A stretch of DNA of 64,000 nt from Caenorhabditis remanei (GCF_010183535.1 NC_071330.1:16783717-16847716), one strand, 5' to 3'; counted from the stretch's first letter, positions 25,341 to 38,177 are shown. The notes: a model not told the origin generated them from the sequence alone. Numbers and translations are program-made.

Positions 25341-28300
25341 TTTTGTCTGGAATAGGACTGAAATTCGAACAAAAGTTAATTAGATAAAAGAAAAATCAGA
25401 AATTTCCATCAAATTGCATAAAAACCGGTGATTTTTCCCCGGATCTAAAAGATTCAGTGTCAATCCAAAGATTTAAATAAAAATTCATGAGAATTCATTC
25501 AGTACCCATTGTTACAAAGACTATTTCAGATATTTAGTACTGGAAATAACAAAAGAAACTTGGTAATAATCTAAAAATCCATGAAATACTTTAAAACTGA
25601 TAATTTACATGCAAAAACCACTTTTCTGTCAAAGAGGAAAATTTTGACTAATTTTTCGACCAGAACACATAAAGAAATAGGTAATGATATAAAAAACCAT
25701 GTAACATTATGAAAGTCAATATATTTCGATAATTTACATGCAAAACCCTCATTTTTTGTTTAACAAAAAAATTTTGACTAATTTTTTGACCCGAATTTAC
25801 AAAAGAACTTGGTTATAATCAAAAAATATGATGAAACACTATAAAAGTCTATAAATTTTGATAGTTTACATGCAAAACCCACATTTTTTGTCAAAAAAGG
25901 ACATTTTTGACTGATTTTTCGACCAGAATTCCCTAAAGAACTTGGTAATAATCTTTAAAAACTTGATTTCATGCATTAAACTGAACAAATTTCAGTAGTT
26001 TACATGCAAAACCCACTTTTTTCGTCAAAAAACAGAAGTTTATCGATTTGGGAGGTAGTGTGCTAATCTCTCCTAGGCCTGTAGTAGGATAATCTTCTAG
26101 ACAGTGTTCAACTACAATATTTGCTTACTCATCCTCCCCATCCCTACATCTTCCCAGTTGCCCCTAGAGAGGGAGAAACGGTTCATGGATGTGCTCCTTC
26201 ACGAAGCAATACGATGACGTCATGGGTTAGAGAGTAAGGAGGATGGAGAGGGGACAGCAGTACTTTGAAGGTCAGAGGGATGGTAGATGGAGACATATCT
26301 TTATGGAGGTAGAAAACTGTATTTGGGAAGGTTAGTGGGGTGGTGGATAGACGACCGTCTGCTCAAAACTAACGAGAATAACAGCCGACTAACGACGACT
26401 TATATTAATTGATATATGGGAATCATCGGTTTTGAACATAGTTATATGAATACAATACGAGATCCAGCTACTCTTCTCAAACAAGAATTTTTTCCATAAC
26501 TATGAAAGTGTACACCAAAAGAAGGTTGTATTCTGTCTGAAACCCGCTGAAAGCAATCGTAGGTGAGTTTTTTTTTAACGATTAAAGAGCTAAATAGATA
26601 GGCAAACTACAAAGATAGTAGAAAAAAGGCGAAAACTTGAAAATCCAATATATTAGTGAAGGACCGAATTGAATAACTCTTTCGATAAGAAAATGAACTC
26701 ACGGAAATGAACAACAGGACATACGACCGCAGTCAAAACTCTAAAAAGTTTGGGCGAAATACCCAAACTCATCTGCAATCGCTCTCAGCGGGTTTCAGAT
26801 CGATTAAAAAAGATTTTTCGATATGGAAATGAACTCAGACACACATAAATTATTCTATGAAAAAAATCAGAGTCGACCTTAGTACAACATTATATTATTC
26901 TGACAGCCTCTCAGAAAATTCTCAGTTCTTATAAAAACTTGCAATTTCGAATTAGAAACTGATAAGTTTTTGGCGACGGCTAACTAAACCCAGCCGAAAA
27001 CCCATAGCATCCGATTAACCACATGGATGATACAGAGGGATCCATCACGTATTGGTACAGAGAAGCGCGGAATGTGGATAATCGAGTATGTTGAACACAG
27101 GTCGTGGACTCTGAATTCTGATAACTGTCTATGAACCAGGACGCCTCGAAACTAGAGATTTCAAAACCCTTTTTTTCGAAACAGTTATCGTCCACGTCCC
27201 GGTTAAAAAAACGGAACTACCCATGTCAAAGGTATATAAATGTTCGTGCAATGAATTGACCCTAGCGTCGTCTTAGGCTAACCGTCTATCCACCATCCCT
27301 CTGATATTCAAAGTACTGCTGTCCCCTCTCGCTCTACGCACTCTTTAACTTATGACGCCATTCTATTGGTAGGAGGAGGAGGGAGCACATCCAAGTACTG
27401 TCTCTCTCTCTCTCTTTCTTCTCGTTTGAATCTCTGCTCCTCCATCACCAGATCCCCCCAACTAGCCTCTCTCCTTCCTTTCAGATCCCGCCCCTTTCTT
27501 CTCCAACTTCTCATCTTTTGCATATTATCCCTGGCGCGCACTTGCATCATTGGTCAACCATCCCCCTCCTTCTTTTCACAATCATAACAGGAGAGTGTCT
27601 TGTCTTCTCACTCACAACTTCCTCCCTCCGAAAAGACACCCCTTACTATTGACAGTCGTCGACCCTATCGATAAAAAGAGGGGCGCCTGGGACGTCTCTT
27701 CTCTTCCATGAATTTTCTCGTTTATTAGAAATTTTGCTCGTAAGAAAGGCTAATTAGTATATTGATAATTAAATCAAGATGCTGCACTGCATTTTAAACT
27801 TTTTTGAGTAGTCACTTTCAAGGTGGTATTGATCAAAAATAGGACATTAAGTGGCCAAGTTTGGTGCCGAAATGGCAAAATCGTTAGTTTGAAAATATTC
27901 ACTAACATTTACGAGAAAACTCCATGTTTCTTGACTAAAAATCGGATTTTTGTGCAGACAGCCATTCGAACTCTGGAAAACTGAAATTGTAGTGCTTGGG
28001 TGCCTAGTTACTGTAACCAACCTCAAACTTTTAGGCACATTTCAGGCCTTGCTAGAATTTTTTCCATATTTACTGAAAAAAAGCCAGTTTTTGACCAAAA
28101 CTCTGATTTTTGTGCAGAATTTTTTTGCAATATAGTCTACAATTTTGAAATACAGCTCACAGCTATTCGAACCCTAAAAATCTGAAATTCCAGTAAATAC
28201 TTAGGCCCCTAGGTACTGTAATCAGCATATCAAAACCTCAAATTTTCAGAATTTTGAATCCCTTTTATCAGTAGAACGCGTTTTCTTGAAACATTTTAGA

Positions 28301-29301
28301 CCAATCCTTTGTTCCTCCCTAACTAGCCTAGTGCTCCTTCTCTTGCCTTCTACAGTACCCCTGGCACCGTGCCAAGATCGCTCCTCCCTTTCTTAACCTC
28401 TGCGTCTCTTTTTCTCCTCTTTTGAATCTCTGTTTTTCCCCAACTAGCCTTCCTCCCCTCCAACTTCTCATCTTTTACATATTACCGCTGGCGCGCACTT
28501 GCATCATTGACCAACCATTCCCCTTCCTCCATCTTACTTTCCAATCATAACAGGAGAGAGTGTCTTGTCTTCTCACTCACAACTTCTCCTCCGCTTTTCG
28601 ACGAACACAAGGACACATGCTCTCTCATTTTTGTATGCTCTATTGTTTTTATTACATTGAAAAAGAAAATGGGGGAAGAGGGTGGCACGTGCAATTTGAA
28701 TATGGTTTTGTTATTCGTGTAGGAATAGTGATTGATGGTCGGTTAGAGTAGGGATAGGGAGCTGGAGAAGGTCTTGAAGTAAAAAATAATGAGGATTAGG
28801 ATTTTACGCTTTTTACTGATAAGAGGGACTCAAAATTCTGAAAATTTGAGGTATTATTAAGCTGATTACAGTAACTAGGGGCCTAAGTACTGGAATTTCA
28901 GAAAAAAATTTTCAGGGTTTGAAGACCTGTAAGATTATGATTTCATTTAATTCTGCACAGAAATCCGACTTATAGTCAAAAAACTTAACAAATCCTGATA
29001 GAAGTTTCAATGGGCTTTCCAACAGTACCAAAATCACTCCTCTACCTATTCTGGCTCAAGAAATATCCCCATGTCAGCTATCTGATACAATACCTATTCA
29101 AATTCTTGGCATCGCGCCAGATCCTCTCTTTCTCTGTGTCTCATATTGATATCTGTTACTATCTGCGTCTCCATTCTCTAGCTGATTTTATTTCGAAACA
29201 GTCTCGTTTTCTCTGAATCTCTGCCGCTCCTGTTTCCAAACCGGGTTTTTCGGTTTTTAAACCAGTTTCCCAACAATTTTTCATTCCAGACACTTGGGCA
29301 A
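25341..29301. other. Gene-free, repeat-rich spacer
   Basis: No convincing gene. It contains the minisatellite at 25548-26045; an inverted pair of the GACGTCA repeat (26205-26290 and 27285-27375); duplicated segments at 27495-27630 and 28455-28595 (GGCGCGCACTTGCATCATTG); and an imperfect inverted repeat with arms near 28060-28270 and 28815-29010 (CTCAAATTTTCAGAATTTTG). CTCTGCGTCTCTTTTTC at 28400 and ATCTGCGTCTCC at 29163 resemble promoter boxes ahead of the plus-strand gene at 29302. Confidence 0.55.
25548..26045. repeat. Minisatellite, about four units of 125 bp
   Basis: Each unit carries AACTTGGTAATAATC, a variable middle, GATAATTTACATGCAAAACC and TTTTGACTAATTTTTCGACC. Units have diverged from one another. 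Confidence 0.7.
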
Positions 29302-32300
29302 ATGGCTGCCAAGCACAAAGACACCCGATACCGGGTGATCTATGCGAAAAACTATCAAATCGAGAGCAGAAGTGACAATGTCATGGTAAGCATCCTTTGC
29401 CAAATACTTATATCAGAAACGTTGAAAAATGACGTGGCCTAACTTTCCCGCGCTGATGACCTAGAATCCCAAAACTAGTCCCCCGCCTGAAAAATCTACC
29501 GAAAACTTTGAAAAACCGCAAAAATTCCACAATTTTTTCAGCGTGACTTCGAAATCTACCATCAGGACACCCTTCTCAGATCCAATATCGACTACCTCAC
29601 TGATGATCTCATGGCAATCCACAAATACACATTCACCCTCCTGGACAAACAAGATATCGATATATTCCATACAATGCTCTCGAATAATTGTAGGAGGAAC
29701 GTGAACGATGCATCAGGAATGGCGGGCATTCTTCGGAATATGACAACGATGTCGGTGAGTTTGGATGTCTGTGTGTCTGTTGGTCGGGATGTCCGTAGGA
29801 TTTCAGATTTGGGGGATGATAGCCTGGAATCTGGGATAGCTGAGTCTCTATGTGGCAAAATAAAGTCCGGATGTCCGAAAACGCCGTATGTTGTCCGTTG
29901 TGTCTGTCTGTGTGTCTGTCTGTCAGAATGTCCAAATTCAAAAGATTCTTGTGTTTCATGTTGTTTACCTGGCTGCTTTTGGGCTATTAGAGATTTTTGT
30001 GTCTGTCTGTGTGTCTGTTTGTCCAAATTTCCTAATGCATGTTTCTCAATTGGATGGTCTAGCTGTCTTTATGTCTATCTGTGTGTCTGTCTGTCCAAAT
30101 GTCCGAGAATCAAAAGCTTTGAATGTTGCATGCTGTCTCGCCTGGATTTTTGTGTTCTTAAAGGCGTATTGTGGTCTGTTGTGATGTTTTCATATTTTAA
30201 TGTATGAGTTTCGGCGAGTTCATTTTCATAGTTCAAGAATTTTTTAATTCGGTCCACAACCCGCTGAGAGCGAGCGCCGAAAAGTTTGGTCATTGAAAGG
30301 GTCGCGAAAAAATGGGGGCCGTGGCCTAGAAATTCGACTTCGAAAAAGTTGATTTTGTGAATTTTGACGGTATTTTCGATTATTTTTGTTGTATTTCTTC
30401 AATAATTTCGATAGAAAACGGCAAATATTGATAGAAAAACACTAAAAACTATCGAAAATAACGCCAGAAATAGCAGAATACTGAAAAAACCAACGGAAAG
30501 TTTGGCCAGCGAGAATTTTCTAGAAATTTCACTTCTGTAAAGTTGTTTTTTCAGTATTCTGCTATTTCTGGCGTTATTTTCGATAGTTTTTAGTGTTTTT
30601 CTATCAATATTTGCCGTTTTCTATCGAAATTATTGAAGAAATACAACAAAAATAATCGAAAATACCGTCAAAATTCACAAAATCAACTTTTTCGAAGTCG
30701 AATTTCTAGGCCACGGCCCCTATTTTTTCGCGACACTTTCAATGACCAAACTTTTCGGCGCTCGCTCTCAGCGGGTTGTGGACCGAATTAAAAAATTCTT
30801 GAACTATGAAAATGAACTCGCCGAAACTCATACATTAAAATATGAAAACATCACAACAGACCACAATACGCCTTTAAAGATTTTTGCCTTTCTGTTTGTC
30901 TGTTTATCAATCTCCTCATCGACCGCCCATCTTTCCAGAAGAACCACCGCAAAAACATCTACATTCGTTGCCTTCCCCCCATGCTTGCCGTCTCCCCAGA
31001 ATCCTACCGTGTGTTCGCTGAAGACGTCCTTGACGTCGTCCCGCTCATGCTTAAAAGGCAGCACCAGAAATTGAGTGCGAAACATATGCGTGAGTTTTGA
31101 ATCATTTTCTTTGCTAGTGATTCAAAAAAAGCAAACAAAAAGTGGTTTCAGGGATCCTGAATGTGAAAAATGGGGAATGGAGGAAGAAAGATGATGACAA
31201 GTCGCTGGATCTCACGCTGTCGCTGGAGCAGATGAATGAGTTCCTAGAGAAATTCGATTGCGATAAGAGTTTGCTTACGGTAGGTTGGATCTGTTTAGGT
31301 GGGTGTGGTAAGCTGGAATGCACGGGGTGCTTAAGATTGGCAAAGATCGGATATCTAAGCAGGCCCTTCAGATAAGCAGTTCTTGAGGTGGTGGAGCTGC
31401 TTAGGCAGGCTTAACCGATCTTAACCGATCTTAGGTTGTCTTGACCGCTCTTAGCCAATCTTAAGCAATGTTAACCGATCTCAACCGACCTCAGCCGATC
31501 TATTTCCAGCTCGTCGAGGATCCGATGTACACCTCCACCAGAATGGATCAGGAGACCCACTGGGGGTACAGTATGACATGTGCTCCGGACCTCACTCAAA
31601 TCATTGACCCTCTCCAAGCCGCCGCATTTTTCTTTCACTCTGTTGTGAACGGTGTCGATTGGAGTAGAAAGGAGCCGTGTTTGGAGCATGGACCCGAGTG
31701 TTTGAAGACGTTGAAGGAGAGATTCTTGGGAATTCTGAATGGATATGCACTGACGAATGCAGTGAGTTTGTGGGGAAAAAAATTTCAATTAGTTTTAGAG
31801 ATTTTTAATATTTCAGACTATTTTAGGGGTTAAAAAAAAGATAGCTGAAAATTTTGATTGCTTTTAGGTGATTTCATTCAGTTTTACACTATTTTGAGGA
31901 ATTTCAGACTTAAATTTTCAATTTCAAGCAGTTACAATAATTTTAAGGTGTTTTAAACAGATTTAGACGGCTTTGTAGCGTTTTTAAGAAGGTTTTAAGG
32001 TCTTTAGTCAATTCTGAGCTTTTTTAGTCAGTTTTAAGCTCTTTTGAACCAATTTTCACCGATCTCAACGGATCATTAATAATAATATACGATCTTAACC
32101 AATTTTAATTAATACTAAATCATAAACAATTCAAAAAAGTCTAAAATTACCAAGATTATCTATTTTTCAGGGCTACTACCTCTCCTGGACAAAAACTCTT
32201 GAAGACTGCGCCAAGGTGCGAAAAGATTCCTGTTTCCTCAAATACCACGCTCGTCGAATCACTCCAGACTACGCTCTGATAGCCTTTCAACCATCACACA

Positions 32301-35300
32301 AATTCCCAATATCCCACTTCTACCAGACAGGCGTCTATTATAATCTCCTCGATGAGACCGATCGTTTCCCGGGACATGTCACTCACTTGCACGTCTGGAC
32401 ACTTCGATTCCTGTTGCAACTCGGATGGGTCCAACAGTTTTTCGGGACGGAGCATAAACCGATTCGGGATCTTATTGCGAATTCCGCGCTGTTTTTGGTG
32501 CCAGTGGAGGATCGAAAAGAGATCGAGGGGATGATGTTGAAGATGTTTAGAGATGGAAATGGGCAGACGTTGGAGCTGAAGTATTTTGAGCCATTGGGAT
32601 TGAGAGAGGATCCAAATGACGAGCCCCAGAAGCCCTTCCAGCCACTGCAGCTAACAGCACCGCCCGGATTCTTCGAGAAGCACTCCATTCTCACCAATAA
32701 GGTCGTCAGGTACCAAAAGATAATAGAGGAACCAGTGGCGCCAAGAGTACCGTCGTATAACAAGATGTTGTCGTCTTTGGAATCCGAGCTACCCAAATTG
32801 ATCGAGAGTCTATACAAGAGTCTAGAAATCGCGGAGAACGGCTCCGCGCCACCAGATCATGTGATTCTTATTCAGAAGAAAATAATGTCCATGGAGTCGC
32901 TGTTGTTCAGTATCAACGAGAAAGTAGAAAAGGGTCGAGAGCCTACCAAGTCTGAGATGTCAAAATTGCAATCAATCTTGGTAGAGATTCCTGAACTCCA
33001 CAAGAAGCTGTTGGCCAAGGAATCTGAGGAAACGAAGCCTCCACAGAAAATCGCTACAGTAAGAATGCCTGAAAACAGCTCCACGACATCTGAGGGATCA
33101 TCATCGCTATCAATCCTCCCGCCGCCTCCTGGACTCCAGCAAAACCTGTCGTCTTTGGAATTGGGGCTACCAAGTGTGATCGAGAAGACTCAAATCACGG
33201 GGAACGGCTCCACGGTGGTCCCAGAAGATTTGCTTCTTATGGACAAGAAAGTGTCGTCTTTGGAGTTTGTGATGTCTTGTGTGATGGAAAAAATAGAAAA
33301 GGGCGAAGAGATAACGCCTGAGTATGCAGAATCGCTATCAATCCTTGCCGACCTTCCTGGACTCCACCAGCCATCTCCTGGGGTTGACAAGAACTTGGTG
33401 TGTGAAGAATCAACACCGCCAGGAATGCTTGCTGAGCCTCCAGGACTCACCAAGAAAGCGGTTGGACCTCTTGTAGACTCTCTGAGTCTCGACACGGACA
33501 CTCCACAGGAAAAAGCTACAGTAGGAATGCCACACAATGCATCAACCAACATCGAGAAGGGTGAAAACTGCTCCACTTCATCTGTGGTGTCAGGATCGCT
33601 ATCAATCCTTCTCCCGCCTCCCGGACTCCCAAAGAAACTGTCGTCACCCTGTGATAGAAATTTGATATCTGGGACGGAGAAATGTGAGTCGGTTGGAATC
33701 ATCTTAGAGCTCCCTGGAACCAACCAGAAGTCAGAAATAGTTGGAGTAGCAGAAATTGCAGCTGGAAATAGCTCTACGTCTTCTGAAGCATCTACGCCAA
33801 CAGTGGTCCTGGAAAACCCAAAGCTTGATGTGACAGTGGAAAAGTCAGGTGAGCCCGAGAAAGCTGAAAATGGCTACAAGTTATCTGAGATATCAGCGCC
33901 ACCTCTTGGTCTCGACAAAAAGCCGGTGTCCAAAAAAATAGCTATGGCACAGAATGCATCAACCCACAACCAGAAGGCTGGAAACAGCTCCAGGAATTCT
34001 GAAGCATCCGGATCGCTGTCAATCCTTCCCCCGCCCCCTGGACTCCCCCAGAAATTGTCATCTGGGCCACCTCCCGGTCTTGAACCAGCTGAAATTAAAT
34101 TTGAGCTCCCTGGAATGAACACGAAGCTGTCGTCTTATGAGTCAACACCGCCAGGAATTCTCACTAAACTTCCTCGGCCCAATCAGAAGTCAGAAATGAC
34201 TAGAGTAGCAGAAATTGCAGCTGGAATTAGCTCTACGTCTTCTCAAGTACCGACGCTACCAGATGTCCCGGATGAGCCGCCTGAGAAAACTGAAAATGAA
34301 TCCACGTCATCTAAGGTGCCTCCTGGTCTCCACAAAAAACTGCTGTCTGAAGAATCAACATTCGAGAGGTAAGTTTGGGGTTTTTTTTTTAAGGATTTGG
34401 GGCTAGTTTTACTGGTTTAAGATAAATTTAAAGCATTTTTCTCAGTTTTCATAGTTCTCAGAGATTTTTTGTCCGATCTCAACAGGTATTAACCGATCTT
34501 AATCGTTTTTCGCCGATCTTTGCCGATTTTTAACAACCTCAGTCGATATCAACAGATCTTAGCCGGTATCAACCGATATTAACTGATCTAAGCCTATCTC
34601 AGACAATCAGCGACGACATCAATCCTTGCAAAACCTCCTGGTCTCCACAAAAAACTGTCGTCGGAGATGTCTGAAATCCCGATTGAAACTCCCAGCCTCG
34701 AGAAGAAGAATGCATCAACCGAGACCCAAACGGCGATACCAGTGGTCCTGGAAGGGCGTCTCAACGCGAAGCTGGAATTGCTGGAAATGGAAGAAGAACT
34801 CGAGACGTCCTCATCTGAGATATCCGCACCGCCTTTTTTCAAAGCTAAGCTCTTTTGTATTGTCGAACAACCAGAAGCTAAAGATGGTTCCGTGTCGTTT
34901 GAAGAGCCTGAGTCTCTCAGAACGAATCCGGGCAGGAAAACCAAGACGCAACCAGTGAAAATTCCATGGGAGGCGTCAAATGGAAAGTTAATCAACCTGT
35001 ACACGCCCCAAGCTAAACCAAAGAAGACCAAAGTCATTATTCTGGAGAAGAAAACTAGGAATACCGTGAAGTTTGACAAAGAATTTGTGTCTTTTCATCC
35101 GGAAGTCGTTGCTAAGCCTCTATTTCTCATTAGGAATCTGAAGACGGTTTTGAAGAGGATGAAAGAGGAGGAGTCTCAGATGCCCAGTACGTCCACCGTC
35201 CCTGAGGCCGTTCCATCAAGAAACCAGGACCCGCTGGAGGAGCAACCAGCTCCTCTTCCCAAAATTACAGTAGCCCAGGTAATCAAACTTTGGGATTATG

Positions 35301-36724
35301 TTTGGCTTATCAGCAACCAATGTGAAGAGGAAAATATGAAAATAGTGAAGATAGTGGCGTAAGTTTTAGATTTTTATTGGAATTCCGATAATTATTCATT
35401 TCCTTACAGGGATTATAACGAAGCACAGTTCCCAGTTCTGGAGGAAAGCCAACTGGAGGCCACGGTGACTAAGTGAGTTTTCATGACCTGATCAAAATAG
35501 ACAAAAATTTGACTTTCAGATTGTCCAAAGACCTGTCTAACCTACAAATGGAGCGGGATAATAATCTTGCCAAGAAGAAAATTTTGTTGGCAAGACAGGA
35601 GCAGTGAGTTTTTTTGGGGATTATTGAATTGATTCTTATTAAAGAATTTCAGACTTCTCAAACTCAACTCGACACTACAAAGGGCGGAAGGAGATATGAA
35701 AGAGAAAATTCAGCGGTGAGTTTGGGGATTTTTGGGATTCCTGGCTGGTTTTAGGGTTATTAGCTGAGCTTGAAGCGTTCCAGACTATTTTTAATGGTTT
35801 TTAGTGGAATTTTGACACTTTAGCGTTGTTTGGGAAGATTTTGATCGGTGTTTGGTAGTTTCAAACATGCCTAGCTGAGTTTGAAGTGGTTTTCTAAAGT
35901 GTTTAGTATTTGGATAGTCTTTTTTTTGGGAATTCAGGCTGATTTATGCTGGTTGAAGCAAAATTTCATGCGTTTTCTGCCAGTTTTTATGGTTTCCAGT
36001 AGTGTTTTGTCCGATTTTAACCGATCTTTAACCATCTTTGCCAATCCTAGAAGACCTTTACTGAACTTAACCGATGTGGGGGCTATTTTTAGACTGTTTT
36101 CTAGGGTTTTTACAGTTATCAGTAGTGTTTTGTCAGATCTTAACAGAGTTTAGCCCGTCTTAGCCGATTTTAATCAATCTAAGCCAATCTTAACCGATTT
36201 CTGATCAGTGTTTCGTAGTTTTAATCAGTTTTTAGTATTTATTTTGCCATTTTTGGGATTTTAGACGGGTTTTAGACAGTTTTGATACGTTTTTAGTATT
36301 TAGTTCAGCTGGTTTTGTGAGTTCTGTAAGAGGGGAACCTCTATTTATCGCCATTCCGAATCGATTTTAGTAGTCTTAAATGGTTTTCAGCTAGTTTTCA
36401 TACTTTCCATCAAATTCCAACATTTTTCCTCAGTTTCAGAAAGTTTGAGACATTTTTAAACTGTTACAGACCCTAATTCAATCATATTTTAGAATCGTCG
36501 ACGAACATGATAGCCAGACCGAAAAAAACGGTCCAGAAACTCGAAAATTGATGGAGGAGAAGGATGTGATAATCTCACAGTGAGTTCTAGAGCAGACAAC
36601 TTTAATTATGCTGCACTTTTTTTTCAGACTTAAGCAAACCAACAAGGCGTTGTCAGCACAGAATGGAGGACTGGATGCAACAATTCGGGAGTTGACAGGG
36701 AAAATTAGAGAGATGCGTCGTTAA
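29302..36724 (+). CDS. Modular-family protein with proline-rich repeats and coiled coil
   Basis: Twelve exons: 29302-29385, 29542-29754, 30939-31089, 31152-31279, 31510-31761, 32171-34368, 34603-35358, 35410-35472, 35520-35603, 35653-35715, 36493-36579, 36628-36724; 4176 nt give 1391 residues, in frame throughout. Exons 1-6 encode one copy of the module found in the minus-strand RING genes: KNIYIRCLPPML matches KKLYIRCLPPPV, DKSLLT matches DKSLVT, and VVNGVDW matches VVIGINW. Exon sizes and phases also match. From about residue 400 the protein becomes a low-complexity array with repeats such as SGSLSILPPPPGLPQKLSS and STPPGILTKLP. The last five exons form a heptad-like coiled coil ending EMRR. 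No RING finger is present. PPPPGL motifs could bind SH3, WW or EVH1 domains (inference). Introns carry a large palindrome, GTCTGT arrays and AACCGAT repeats. Function is unknown. Confidence 0.8.
29755..30130. repeat. GTCTGTCTGTGTGTCTGT arrays in intron 2
   Basis: Four or five short arrays of GTCTGT/GTGTCTGT, each followed by CCAAATGTCC-like or CCAAATTTCC-like sequence, are spaced 70-100 bp apart inside intron 2 of the proline-rich modular gene. The arrays leave a long chance reading frame on both strands. Confidence 0.7.
30162..30873. mobile_element. 712-bp palindromic MITE flanked by TTAA
   Basis: Left end AGGCGTATTGTGGTCTGTTG and right end CAACAGACCACAATACGCCT are perfect complements, flanked by TTAA at 30158-30161 and 30874-30877. 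The arms (about 340 bp each) pair almost perfectly around a short loop near 30515. No transposase. It matches the style of the C. elegans PALTTAA group (established family; assignment inferred). Located in intron 2 of the proline-rich modular gene. Confidence 0.82.
31395..31500. repeat. CTTAACCGATCTT repeat in intron 4
   Basis: Short tandem repeat with unit about TCTTAACCGA. It runs almost to the acceptor of exon 5. The same unit recurs in other introns of this gene (34480-34610, 36005-36215) and downstream (37055-37440, 37900-38070). Confidence 0.7.
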
Positions 36725-38177
36725 TATTTGACTACTCACCACCAAGTATTGATTTTTGTTCAAAAATCTCTTCCGCCTAGTCTGATTGTGCTATTTCTTA
36801 ATGTTCCTGCTTTTTAATCCCTCAATGACCCGAAAGTTCCCACATTGAGTCCTTAAATATCCTTGCTACCATAATGGCTCCCAATGCTACCGTATTTTTG
36901 TCAAAATATTCTAAATTTCTCCCGCTTTTGTACGTCCGCTACACCAGTCTATGCTCCATCTTGTCTCTAGCAATCTCCTCATAGCTATAGTACTTATCAA
37001 GCTGTCTCTTACAATTAGAATCTAGAATCTTCTCGTGGTGGCTTACCCAGACTCTAGACAGAACCAATCTTAATTGATTTTTACCGATCTAAACTGATTC
37101 TTACCAATATTTACCGATTTTAACCAATCTTTACCGATTTCAATCAATTTTAACCGATTCTGACCGATCTTGACCGATTTTTACAGATTTTAATCGTCTG
37201 TGACCGATTTTGACCGATTTTAAGCAATTTTGACCGATTTTAACTGATTTTAACCGATATTTACCGATTTTCACCAATTTTGACCGATCTTTACCGATTT
37301 TAACCTCTAAAACAGATTTTTACCGATCCAAACCGATGTAAACCGATTTTAAGCAATTTCAATTGATCATAACCGATTTTGACCGATTTTGACCGACTTT
37401 GACCAATCTTGACCGATTTTTACCGATTTTACCGATTCTGTTTCCATGACTTTCCGTTTCTGTGGCTATTTCACTTATTTGTTCACCGTTTTTCACGGTT
37501 TTTATGTTATTTTCTGTCCTTAACTCATCCCTGGCATTATCTGAATTCAAAATGTTCTCCGTGTTTCTCAATTTTCCTATCTCCCTGTTTTTCATACTTT
37601 TCCCCATTCCCTGTTTCATTTTCTGTCCCATTCCTGTCCCAAGTTTGTCTCATTCCTGTACCATTCCCTGTTCCATTCCCTGTCCCATATCTGTCCCCAA
37701 TCCAGGTCACCTAGAGCCCTCCCTGATAAGAACCGCCCGTGATGCACTATTCCCAATTTTCATATCAATTTGAACAAACAAAGGCATTTTTTTCTATGAT
37801 TAATTTATTATTTATTGATTTTTTGAACTCAGTATCATCACTGAATTAATATTTTATTTTTCCGTCATTATCAGCTCTTTCGAATGGTTTTTGTGCGATT
37901 TAAACCAATTTTGAGGGAATATTCGCCAATTTTAAGCAAACTGATTCCGTTTTTAATTATTTGTGAGCGATTTTAACCGATGGTAACCATTTTTGAGCAA
38001 TTTCAACCAATTTGAAGTAAATTTTCGCCAATTTCAACCATTTTAAAGCGATTTCCACCAATTTTAATCCAATTTACCAGTTAAACAATATTCTGAATTC
38101 TCATCTCATACTCTCTCCGATTTTCCTGATTGAGTTGTCCACATGACGCCAAAATTAATCTCTTTTCCAGATCTTCA
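36725..38177. other. Spacer with AACCGAT satellite
   Basis: Separates the proline-rich modular gene from a coiled-coil gene on the same strand. 37055-37440 is a dense array of TTTTAACCGAT/TTTTGACCGAT units, and 37610-37700 has CCATTCCCTGTCCCATT-type repeats. The remainder is AT-rich, with scattered CCGAT/CCAATTT units at 37900-38090. Confidence 0.6.
37055..37440. repeat. AACCGATTTT minisatellite
   Basis: About 30 degenerate copies of a 10-13-bp unit (TTTTAACCGAT, TTTTTACCGAT, TTTTGACCGAT). It is the largest block of a motif that also seeds several introns of the gene upstream. Confidence 0.85.

Noticed and set aside
26980..27195. 71-codon minus-strand frame between the inverted GACGTCA repeats
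   Set aside because: Could be part of an element, but shows no similarity to a transposase and no partner exons.
29611..30207. Open frame of 198 codons running out of exon 2 of the proline-rich modular gene
   Set aside because: Beyond the GTGAGT donor it consists of GTCTGT intron repeats, giving Cys/Val/Ser-rich low-complexity translation. Frames on both strands are open for the same reason.
37055..37440. Regularly repeated units considered as a CRISPR array
   Set aside because: Units are 10-13 bp without spacers, in a eukaryotic genome; it is a minisatellite.
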